44,754 nt of DNA from Streptomyces phaeoluteigriseus (GTDB lineage: Bacteria > Actinomycetota > Actinomycetes > Streptomycetales > Streptomycetaceae), in contig NZ_MPOH02000016.1 in assembly GCF_001896135.2 (NCBI RefSeq), positions 130,355 to 175,108 of the forward strand, in the 5' to 3' direction. The notes beneath the pieces are model-generated. The model had not been told where the DNA came from. It worked only from the letters and a program-made list of their open reading frames with translations, and searched no databases. Shown here piece by piece: positions 10,394 through 20,371 of this stretch. How positions within the stretch are numbered: position 1 is the first letter of the stretch; the number at the start of each line of letters is the position of its first letter. The position numbers and the translations under genes are program-made.

Positions 10394-11236
10394 TCAGGGA
10401 GCGGTCAGTGGGGGGTAGGCGTCGGGACGGCGGTCCCGGTAGAACTGCCAGCGGTCGCGGACCTCGCGCAGCTTGGCCATGTCCAGGTCGCGGACGACGA
10501 GTTCGCTCTCCTTGTCGCTCGCCACCTCGCCGACGAACTGGGCCTCCGGGTCCACGAAGTACGAGGTCCCGTAGAAGTCGTTCTCGCCCAGCTCCTCGAC
10601 GCCGACCCGGTTGATCGCGCCGACGAAGTACTCGTTGGCGACGGCCGCCGCCGGCTGCTCCAGCTGCCACAGATAGGCGGACAGGCCGCGCGAGGTGGCC
10701 GACGGGTTGAAGACGATCTCGGCGCCCGCCAGGCCCAGGGCTCGCCAGCCCTCGGGGAAGTGGCGGTCGTAGCAGATGTACACGCCGATCCTGCCCACGG
10801 CGGTGTCGAAGACGGGCCAGCCCACGTTGCCGGGACGGAAGTAGAACTTCTCCCAGAAGCCCTTCACCTGCGGGATGTGGTGCTTGCGGTACTTGCCGAG
10901 GTACGAGCCGTCCGCGTCGATCACCGCGGCGGTGTTGTAGAGGACGCCTGGCTGCTCCTCCTCGTACATCGGCAGCACCAGGACGATGCCGTGCTCCCTG
11001 GCGAGGGCCTGGAAACGCTCGACGATCGGCCCGTCGGGGACCTGCTCGGCGTACTCGTAGAAGGCCGGGTCCTGGACCTGGCAGAAGTACGGTCCGTAGA
11101 AAAGTTCCTGGAAACACAGGACCTGGGCGCCCTGGGCGGCCGCGTCGCGCACCGCCTGCTCGTGCACCCGGATCATGGACTCCTTGTCGCCGGTCCACGC
11201 GGTCTGGAAGACGGCGGCTCGGATCACTCGGCTCAT
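10394..11236 (-). CDS. nitrilase-superfamily N-carbamoyl amide hydrolase (beta-ureidopropionase-like), copy 1
   Basis: 280-aa carbon-nitrogen hydrolase. The Glu-Lys-Cys triad is intact: E44 in CFQELFYGPYF, K118 in YRKHHIPQVKG and C155 in VYICYDRHFPEGW. The block around HIPQVKGFWEKFYFRPG is typical of beta-ureidopropionase and N-carbamoylputrescine amidase relatives. With dihydropyrimidinase next door, the expected reaction is N-carbamoyl-beta-alanine to beta-alanine plus CO2 and ammonia. A strong GGAGGT lies 4 nt before ATG 11236. A close paralogue of identical length lies at 14430-15272. This copy heads the unit with dihydropyrimidinase, the LLM enzyme and the permease. Confidence 0.9.
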   Translation of the reverse strand: MSRVIRAAVFQTAWTGDKESMIRVHEQAVRDAAAQGAQVLCFQELFYGPYFCQVQDPAFYEYAEQVPDGPIVERFQALAREHGIVLVLPMYEEEQPGVLYNTAAVIDADGSYLGKYRKHHIPQVKGFWEKFYFRPGNVGWPVFDTAVGRIGVYICYDRHFPEGWRALGLAGAEIVFNPSATSRGLSAYLWQLEQPAAAVANEYFVGAINRVGVEELGENDFYGTSYFVDPEAQFVGEVASDKESELVVRDLDMAKLREVRDRWQFYRDRRPDAYPPLTAP

Positions 11237-11265
11237 CGGGACCTCCGGTCGCTCGGTGTGCGAGG

Positions 11266-11395
11266 AGCCTAGGAAGTCCGAAAGCCGGCTTTGAGGTGCA
11301 CCGTGTCACGTCCGCGGGCGTCCGGCGTGCCACGGTGTCACGACTTCGTCGACGCATGTTTCACCACCATTTTCCCAGGTCGTCGCATGTTTCAC
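11266..11395 (-). promoter_or_regulatory. promoter with four GTGA(A/C)AC boxes upstream of nitrilase copy 1
   Basis: On the leftward strand a TAGGCT -10-like hexamer (11266-11271) lies 30 bp before ATG 11236. Upstream are four copies of one heptamer, written on the plus strand as GTGTCAC (11303-11309, 11335-11341) and GTTTCAC (11358-11364, 11389-11395). The paired copies are 32 and 31 bp apart, close to three helical turns; the last pair extends to GCATGTTTCAC. Position upstream of the -10 suits an activator. The PucR-type regulator encoded immediately beyond is the obvious candidate, which is inference. Confidence 0.55.
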
Positions 11396-11504
11396 TCCTG
11401 TTGCGCACCGGTCGTGCCGGCCGTTGCCCACGGGTTGTGCGCCGCGCTGTCCCGCCCGTCGCCGGCCGGCCCCACGTCGGCGGCGCCGGCCGCACCGAAG
11501 CGGC

Positions 11505-13091
11505 TCATGCCTGTTGCGCGTCGTGCGCGAGGAGGGCGATGTGCACCGACGCGGCCTGTTCGAAGTCGTCGAGGTCCACACCGAGCCGCCCCTGGATCGC
11601 CTCCAGCCGCCGGTACAGCGCGGGCCGTGAGACGTGGTGGAGCTGGGCGGTGCGGGACTTGTTGCGGCCGGTGGCGAGGTAGGTGCGCAGGACGGCCAGC
11701 AGATCCTCCCCGGCCGCGCACAACAGCCCGTCCAGTTCCCGTTCGGCGAAGGCCTGCACGTGCGGGTCGTCCCGCAACAGCCGTATCAGGCCGCGCAGGT
11801 GGACGTCCTTGAGGCGGACGACGGCCGGCAGGTCCAGGACGGCCGAGGAGTCGGCGACGGCGTCGGCGACGTGCTGGGCCTCGCGCAGCCCGGCGGGCAC
11901 GTCGTCCCAGGCGATGCGGGGCGCGGCGGCGGCCACGACGGTGCCGCTCTCCCCGGACTCGGTGCGCAGCCGGGCCGCGAAGTGGGCGGCGAGCGCCTCG
12001 GCGTCCTGGTCCCGGGCGAGGCTGAGCAGTACCGCGGTGGCCCCGTCGGCGAGTTCGGCGACCAGACCGGCCATGCCCAAGAGGCGCAGCATGCGCTCCA
12101 GTTGGGCGCAGTCGCCGGCGCGGACGACCAGCGGGACGAAGGTGCGCCGGTTCACCGGCAGTCCGGCGGCCCGCGCGCGCGGCAGCAGCTGACGGGCCGC
12201 CACGACGCCGGACACCAGGTCGGTGAGCAGGCCCTGCGCGGACTGCTCCTCCCAGGAGTGGGCGGTTGCGCCGCCGAGCATGCGGTGCAGGACGAGGGCC
12301 TCGGCGGCCCGGTCGGCGAGCAGCCGCCCGCCCGCGGTGTCGCCCCGGTAGCCGCAGAGCATGATCTGGCCCCAGCGTTCACCGCGTCCGCCCAGTTCGG
12401 CGCGGATCCAGCCGTCACCCTCGCTGCCGCCGGCCTGGCGGGCGATGCGTTCCCAGTCGCGCAGCACGTCGTCGACCGCGGACCGCTCCCCGGCGGTGGC
12501 CAGGACCCGGTGGGCGAGATTGGTGACGACGACGGGACAGCCGGTGTGGTGGGCGATCTCGTCGAGCAGGTGCTGCAACGGGGCACCGGCGGTGATGAGC
12601 CCGGTGAGCGCGGTGCGTACGGCCTCGGACAGGCTGACGGCGGCGAACTTGCGCCGCACGAGCCGGGACTGGACCTCCTCGGTCAGTTCCGCGAAGGGGG
12701 AGGGCCGGTGCAGGACGACCAGGGGCAGCCCGCACCGTTCGGCGGCGCGCCGCATCATGTCCGGCGGGGCGGGGAACGCCCGGCCGAGACCCAGGACGAC
12801 GGCGGCGGCCTCGGCGCGGTGCAGCGAGCGGATGTACTCGGCCTGCGCGTTCTCGTCGCCGGCGAGCAGGACTCCGGTGGTGAGGACCATCTCGCCGCCG
12901 CTGAGCATCACGCCGACGTCGGCGGCCTCGGCGACGTGCACCCAGCGCACCGGCCGGTCGAGCTGGGCCGCGCCGGCCACCACCTCGGGCTCCCCGGCCA
13001 GCACGCGCTCCAGCGCGAGGACCTGACGGACCGACAGGGCGGGCTCCAGGGGCTCGACGGGCCCCCAGTACTCCCGGGTGGTGGTGGTCAT
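11505..13091 (-). CDS. PucR family transcriptional regulator
   Basis: 528 aa with the PucR architecture: an N-terminal purine-catabolism (PucR) domain (about 20-140; SVRQVLALERVLAGEPEVV, WVHVAEAADVGVMLSGGEMV, VVLGLGRAF), a central GGDEF-like/CdaR region, and a C-terminal PucR-type helix-turn-helix (about 465-515; VLRTYLATGRNKSRTAQLHH followed by RPALYRRLEAIQGRLGV). PucR proteins control purine and pyrimidine degradation genes, usually as ligand-responsive activators. It follows the aminotransferase gene after 58 bp and is probably co-transcribed with it. AAGGGA 8 nt before ATG 13091 supports the start. Likely targets are the two catabolic promoters in this window. Confidence 0.92.
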   Translation of the reverse strand: MTTTTREYWGPVEPLEPALSVRQVLALERVLAGEPEVVAGAAQLDRPVRWVHVAEAADVGVMLSGGEMVLTTGVLLAGDENAQAEYIRSLHRAEAAAVVLGLGRAFPAPPDMMRRAAERCGLPLVVLHRPSPFAELTEEVQSRLVRRKFAAVSLSEAVRTALTGLITAGAPLQHLLDEIAHHTGCPVVVTNLAHRVLATAGERSAVDDVLRDWERIARQAGGSEGDGWIRAELGGRGERWGQIMLCGYRGDTAGGRLLADRAAEALVLHRMLGGATAHSWEEQSAQGLLTDLVSGVVAARQLLPRARAAGLPVNRRTFVPLVVRAGDCAQLERMLRLLGMAGLVAELADGATAVLLSLARDQDAEALAAHFAARLRTESGESGTVVAAAAPRIAWDDVPAGLREAQHVADAVADSSAVLDLPAVVRLKDVHLRGLIRLLRDDPHVQAFAERELDGLLCAAGEDLLAVLRTYLATGRNKSRTAQLHHVSRPALYRRLEAIQGRLGVDLDDFEQAASVHIALLAHDAQQA

Positions 13092-13149
13092 GGCGTGGTT
13101 CCCTTACTCAGGCGCTGCGTGCGCTCGGGCACCGCGGTGCGCTCAGGCG

Positions 13150-14433
13150 CTACCGCGTGCCTCTCAGCGCGCGTTCGAGGATCGCGGCGCCCTCCTCGGC
13201 CTCCGCGACGGTCAGGGACAGGGGCGGGGCGACGCGCAGGGCGCTGGTGCTGTGGCCGCCGCCCTTGCCGATCAGCAGGCCCTCGGCGCGGGCGGCCTCC
13301 AGGACGGCGGCGGCCCGGTCGGGGTCGGCCTCGTCGGTGCCGGGCCTGGTCAGCTCGACACCGATCATCAGCCCGCGTCCGCGTACCTCCCGTACGCCCG
13401 GGTCCTGGGCGGCGGCGGCCCGCAGCCGTTCGATGAGCAGTCCGCCTACCCGCCGGGCGTTGCCCTGGAGGTCGTGCTCCAGCAGATGGGTGAGGTTGGC
13501 GAGGCCGGCGGCCATGGTGACCTGGGTGCCGCCGAAGGTGGAGATGCTGTTGGCGTCGAGGCAGTTCATGATCTCGGAGCGGGCGACGACCCCGCCGACG
13601 GACATGCCGTTGCCGATGCCCTTGGCGAAGGTGACGATGTCGGGCGGACCGTTGCGGTCGTGTGCCTGCCAACCCCAGAAGTGGTCGCCGGTGCGGCCCC
13701 AGCCGGTCTGCACCTCGTCGGCGATCCACAGGATCCCGTATGCGTTCAGCACTTCGCGGAATGCCGCATACAGTCCGTCCGGTGGGGACGTGAAGCCGCC
13801 GACGCCCTGGACCGGCTCGGCGATCAGGGCCGCGGGCGGCCGGGTGTGACCGAGCAGATCCTTCAGATCCTCGACGCACGCGGCGATGAACGCGGTGTCG
13901 TCGAGCGACGCGTAGGGGCCGCGGGTGCGCACGCCTCCGTGGACGTACAGCGTCTGGAGCGGGGACAGCGAGGTGGGCGACCAGCCGCGGTTGCCGGTGA
14001 TACCGACGGCGCTGAAGGAACGGCCGTGGTAGCTGTTGCGCATCGCCAGGATCGTGTTGCTGCGCCGGTACGCGGTGGCGAGCAGCAGGGCGGTGTCGTT
14101 GGCCTCGGTGCCGGAGGTGGTGAAGAAGACGCGGGCGTCCGGGACGGCGCTGAGTCGGGCGATGCGCTCGGCGAGTTCGACCATCGGGCGGTTGAGGTAG
14201 AGCGTGGAGGAGTGGACGATCCGTCCGGCCTGCTCGCTCACCGCCTTGGTGACCTCGGGCAACGCGTGCGCGGTCATGGTCGTGAGGATGCCGCCGAAGA
14301 AGTCGAGGTACTTGTTGCCCTGGGCGTCCCATACGTGGCGGCCCTCGCCGTGGGTGATCTCCAGCGGCCGGTCGTAGTAGAGGGCGAGCCAGTCCGGCAG
14401 GACCCGGCGGTGGCGGTCGTGGAGGTCGTTCAC
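13150..14433 (-). CDS. class III aminotransferase (likely beta-alanine/beta-aminoisobutyrate aminotransferase)
   Basis: 427-aa PLP fold-type I enzyme. Visible features are FFTTSGTEANDTALLLA (cofactor phosphate loop), NSYHGRSFSAVG, the PLP-binding Asp in LWIADEVQTGWGRTG and the Schiff-base Lys in DIVTFAKGIGNGMSVG. The GTG start overlaps the stop of the upstream nitrilase gene in a GTGA arrangement, so translation is coupled. That coupling makes the nitrilase product, beta-alanine or 3-aminoisobutyrate, the likely amino donor, giving malonate semialdehyde or its methyl derivative. Closest family types are AGXT2-like and beta-alanine-pyruvate transaminases; the amino acceptor cannot be told from sequence. 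Confidence 0.9.
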   Translation of the reverse strand: MNDLHDRHRRVLPDWLALYYDRPLEITHGEGRHVWDAQGNKYLDFFGGILTTMTAHALPEVTKAVSEQAGRIVHSSTLYLNRPMVELAERIARLSAVPDARVFFTTSGTEANDTALLLATAYRRSNTILAMRNSYHGRSFSAVGITGNRGWSPTSLSPLQTLYVHGGVRTRGPYASLDDTAFIAACVEDLKDLLGHTRPPAALIAEPVQGVGGFTSPPDGLYAAFREVLNAYGILWIADEVQTGWGRTGDHFWGWQAHDRNGPPDIVTFAKGIGNGMSVGGVVARSEIMNCLDANSISTFGGTQVTMAAGLANLTHLLEHDLQGNARRVGGLLIERLRAAAAQDPGVREVRGRGLMIGVELTRPGTDEADPDRAAAVLEAARAEGLLIGKGGGHSTSALRVAPPLSLTVAEAEEGAAILERALRGTR

Positions 14434-15272
14434 GGCTGGACCAGCCCCTCGTAGGCGTCGGGGCGGCGGTCGCGGTAGAAGGCCCACGTCTGCCGCACCT
14501 CCTCGACCAGGTCGAAGTCGAGGTCCCGGACGAGGAGTTCCTCGTCCTTGTCGCCTGCGGTCCCGCCGACGAACTGTCCGCGCGGGTCCACGAAGTAGGA
14601 CGTGCCGTAGAAGTCGTTGTCGCCGTATTCCTCGACGCCGACCCGGTTGATGGCGGCGACGAAGTACTCGTTGGCGACGGCGGCCGCGGGTTGTTCGAGC
14701 TGCCAGAGATGGGACGAGAGCCCTCGGTGGGTGGCCGACGGGTTGAAGACCAGCTGGGCGCCGTTGAGGCCCAGTTGGCGCCAGCCCTCCGGGAAGTGAC
14801 GGTCGTAGCAGATGTAGACGCCGACCTTGCCGACGGCCGTGTCGAAGACCGGCCAGCCGAGGTTGCCGGGCTTGAAGTAGTACTTCTCCCAGAAACCCTT
14901 CACCTGCGGGATGTGGTGTTTGCGGTACTTGCCGAGGTAGGTGCCGTCCGCGTCGATCACGGCCGCGGTGTTGTAGTAGAAACCGGACTGCTCGATCTCG
15001 AAGACCGGCACGACGATCACCATGCCCGTCTCGCGGGCCAGCTCCTGCATACGACGTACGGTCGGTCCGTCGGGGACCGGCTCGGCCCAGCGATAGTGCT
15101 CCGGCTCCTGGACCTGACAGAAGTAGGGCGCGTTGAAGACCTCCTGGAAACCGATGATCTTCGCGCCCTGCCTGGCCGCCTCGCGGGCGTGCTCCTCGTG
15201 TTTCGCCACCATGGACTCGGTGTCGCCGGTCCAGGTGGCCTGGACCAGGGCGGCACGTACGACGTTGGCCAT
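14430..15272 (-). CDS. nitrilase-superfamily N-carbamoyl amide hydrolase (beta-ureidopropionase-like), copy 2
   Basis: 280 aa, colinear without gaps with the copy at 10394-11236. The triad is again E44 (GFQEVFNAPYF), K118 and C155 (VYICYDRHFPEGW). Differences cluster at the substrate-side segments, for example VFEIEQSGFYY here against MYEEEQPGVLY in copy 1. ATG 15272 has AAGGAG 7 nt upstream. It is the first gene of the nitrilase-aminotransferase-PucR unit. Two paralogues in separately controlled units suggest different preferred substrates (for example N-carbamoyl-beta-alanine against N-carbamoyl-beta-aminoisobutyrate) or dosage; this is inference. Confidence 0.9.
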   Translation of the reverse strand: MANVVRAALVQATWTGDTESMVAKHEEHAREAARQGAKIIGFQEVFNAPYFCQVQEPEHYRWAEPVPDGPTVRRMQELARETGMVIVVPVFEIEQSGFYYNTAAVIDADGTYLGKYRKHHIPQVKGFWEKYYFKPGNLGWPVFDTAVGKVGVYICYDRHFPEGWRQLGLNGAQLVFNPSATHRGLSSHLWQLEQPAAAVANEYFVAAINRVGVEEYGDNDFYGTSYFVDPRGQFVGGTAGDKDEELLVRDLDFDLVEEVRQTWAFYRDRRPDAYEGLVQP

Positions 15273-15303
15273 GAGCTGCTCCTTCGACGGGAAACGTCAG
15301 AGC

Positions 15304-15368
15304 CCCTCTACGCCCGTAGAAACGGGCCGTAGAGGGACGAACGTAAGCCTCCGGGACAGGCTTGCCAA
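15304..15368 (-). promoter_or_regulatory. promoter with 5'-end hairpin before nitrilase copy 2
   Basis: Leftward promoter: -35 TTGGCA (15363-15368), 17-bp spacer, -10 TACGTT (15340-15345). The expected start of transcription, about 15333, falls inside an inverted repeat at 15304-15336: CCCTCTACG-CCCGT, loop AGAA, ACGGG-C-CGTAGAGGG. The arms are 14 bp apart from one bulged C. It could be an operator overlapping +1 or a hairpin that caps the mRNA 5' end. A GTTTCAC box (15401-15407), matching those before nitrilase copy 1, lies about 70 bp upstream of +1. Confidence 0.6.
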
Positions 15369-15455
15369 GACCATCGTCGTTAACCCGCGGAGTCGATCTC
15401 GTTTCACACTCCGGTGGGTGAGTCACGGGCGTACGGCGTACGGGCGGGGTCCGGG

Positions 15456-17113
15456 TCAGGTGGCGAAGCCGGCGACGCGCAGCGCGTGGACCAGATCCCA
15501 GTGGCACTCGTCCGAGACGCCACGGGCCGCCGCCAGCAGCAGCGGGATCAGAAGCTGCGGGTCGGGGGCGGCGCTGCGGGCCGCCTCCTCGGGGGTGCGG
15601 ACGCGGACGTAGGCGTCGAGCAGCGCGCGCACCTCGCGGTGGCGCCCCTCGGCCACCAGGGCACCGACGGCCTCCCCGATCTCCTCGGCCGGACGGGCGA
15701 CGCCCTGGCGCAGGATCTGCTCCGCATCGGCCGTGCGGCCCGCCTCGACCAGTGCGTCCGCCGCGGCGACGAGCCGGTCGGCGGGCAGCGAGGCGGCCTC
15801 CCACAGCAGGGTCGTCCAGTCGGCGGTGAGCCCGGAGCGCTGGAGGCCGGCGGCGACCAGCGGGATGCGGGCGGCGGGCCAGTACGCGAACTCGACGAGC
15901 AGCGCGTGCGCCTCGCCGCTGCGGCCCTCGGAGCGGAGCCGGACCAGCCGCTCCACCGCCTCGGCGGTCTCGTGCCGGGCCGCCGCGTCCACCGGCCGGG
16001 ACGACGGCTCCGGCCGTCGCTGCGCCTCCTCCGCGGCTCCGGCGAACCGGGCGCCGCGCGGGCTACGGCGCGTGCCCGGCGCGGGCGTCGGCTGCGCGGT
16101 CCCGCCGACGGGCGGTTCGGCGACGGGCGGTACGGCGACGGGGCGGCCTCCTCCTCGGCCATCCCGGCGAACCGCGCACCGCCCCGGCGGCGTTTGCGCT
16201 GCTTGGGGACGGCGGCGGGGGCGGTGTCGGCCGGGGCGGGTCCGCGTGCGGCCGGATCGGCGTGTGGTCCCTGGCGGAGGTGCGGTTCCTCGTGGGAGTG
16301 CGGTTCCTCGTGGGAGTGCCCGCCCGCGGACCCCGGGTGCCGGGCGGCGGGAGCGGAGGGGGCCGCCCGGGAGTGCGGGGACGCCGCGGGCGCACGGGAG
16401 TCGTCGTACGGGGCGTACGGGGCGTACGGGGCTGCCGAAGAGGCACGGGGCCCGCCGGGGGCGGGCGCCGGGGCCGGGCGGGTGTCACCGTGCACGTCGG
16501 TTTCTCCCTGCCGCACCGGCGCGGCCCCGTCGATCCGGCCGCCGCCACCGCCACCTCCACCTCCACCAGAACCGAAACCGGCACCGCCGGTAGCGCGACC
16601 ACCCCCGCGCCGGTCCAGTTCCGAGATGCGGTAACGGAGTTCGGCGCAGCGGGCGGTGGCCCGTTCGTGGTCGTCTTGGGCCCAGGCGAGGTCGAGGCGG
16701 AGGGTCTCGACCTCCTCGCGGGTGGTCGCGGCGGCGAGGAGACGACCCAGTTCGGCCTGCCGGTCGAGGGCGTAGCGCTGCTCGCGGAGCATGACGTCGA
16801 GCCGGTCCCCCAGGGCGTCGCGGGCACCGGGCCCGGCGTCGTAGGCGGTGAGGGCGGCGATGTGCAGGGGCCGGGCCCGCTCCGCCTCCTGGGCGGCGAC
16901 GGGGGTGCCGTGGTTCGCGGCGAGGTCCTGGAGCAGGGCCTCCACCACGTCCCAGGGCGGCACCTCACGGCCGTCGAGGCAGGCCCGCATACCGTCGGGG
17001 TCGCGCTGCCAGAAGACCGCGCACCAGCCGACGCCCTGATCGAGGCGCGCCAGCAGTCCGTCCAGGTAGGTCGCAAACTCCCGCAGGTGCCCTGGGAGTT
17101 GATCCAAAGCCAT
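15456..17113 (-). CDS. hypothetical coiled-coil/low-complexity protein (frameshifted)
   Basis: An actinobacterial protein without assigned function, sometimes labelled by similarity to herpesvirus UL36 because of its low-complexity centre. The N-terminal part (about 1-170; LPGHLREFATYLDGLLARL, FWQRDPDGMRACLDG, RLDLAWAQDDHERATARCA) ends in a coiled coil. A Gly/Pro/Ala/His-rich linker follows, with two ARFAG repeats. The C-terminal domain (15456 to about 15992) is a helical repeat (AEAVERLVRLRSEGRSGEAH, LLWEAASLPADRLVAAADAL). The frame breaks at the G-run 16140-16143; one more base restores PVAVPPVAEPPVGG and joins both halves into about 552 aa. ATG 17113 has GGAG upstream. It is not recognised as an enzyme. 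Confidence 0.7.
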
Positions 17114-17320
17114 CGCCCAACTCCCGCCGACCGGAACACTCCGGTCCGTAGAAAACACCATTCGTGTTACAGCGCGGATACGGGGAGTTTTCATTGGGGA
17201 CGCGACGGTCTCCCGACGCGGTCCCTACGGATGAGCGGAACGGGTTTCCGGACCACCGCCACCACTCGGACGACACGGTCGGCCCGACCGATCCGATCGG
17301 CCCGACGCCCCGACTACCCC

Positions 17321-17475
17321 GACCGCTCCGACCACCCCGACCACCCGGACCACCCGGACCACCCGGATCGCCCCGACCACCCGGATCGCCCGGATCGCCC
17401 GGATCTCCCGGATCAACCCGACCACCCCGGTCGACCCGACCGCCGGATCGACCCGACCGCCCGGATCGGCTCCAC
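17321..17475. repeat. 9-bp periodic tandem repeat (GAYCRCCCS)
   Basis: About 16 units of the type GACCACCCG/GATCGCCCG run without frame change in the 0.7-kb gap between the divergent coiled-coil protein gene (start 17113) and the Clp gene (start 17812). A 9-bp period gives a repeated tripeptide in every frame (Pro-Asp-His, Pro-Gly-Pro, and collagen-like Gly-Asp-Pro on the minus strand). No frame has a good start site, and the tract is more likely non-coding. Confidence 0.8.
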
Positions 17476-17604
17476 CGACCCGATCCCGCCGAGCGTGTCG
17501 GCGGAGATCCCGGTGCTCGCGGCGACCCCGGCCGGGCCATGACCGCCGAGTGCCCCGCGGAGCGGTCCGGCGAGCCGCTCGCCGCGTTCGCGACCCACCT
17601 GCAC

Positions 17605-17636
17605 GGAAACCCGCCCGCGCGGAAACCCGCCCGCGC
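17605..17636. repeat. two tandem 16-bp repeats upstream of clp gene
   Basis: GGAAACCCGCCCGCGC occurs at 17605-17620 and 17621-17636, followed by a partial third copy AGGAAAC. It lies about 175-207 bp before the Clp start and could be a regulator site. No HspR (HAIR) or CIRCE element was seen in the gap. Confidence 0.6.
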
Positions 17637-17811
17637 AGGAAACGATCACCAAAGTCCCCGAAACCCTCGGACCCCATCAGGACACCGGCGGCCCCCTCCG
17701 GTCAGCCCTCTCCGGACATGCCACCCCAAAAGGAACGTGTCATCGTGGTGTAGCCCGACCCGGACAGAAAACCCGTCCGCACCGGCAACGCAGTCGAGGG
17801 AACGGAATGCC

Positions 17812-20358
<2,547 letters not shown>

Positions 20359-20371
20359 GGCTGCCGGTGCC

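Noticed and set aside
16965..17540. Minus-strand collagen-like Gly-Asp-Pro repeat protein of 191 aa
   Set aside because: The tripeptide pattern follows from the 9-bp repeat, appears in other frames too, and the frame overlaps the N-terminus of the coiled-coil protein gene. No ribosome-binding site was seen.
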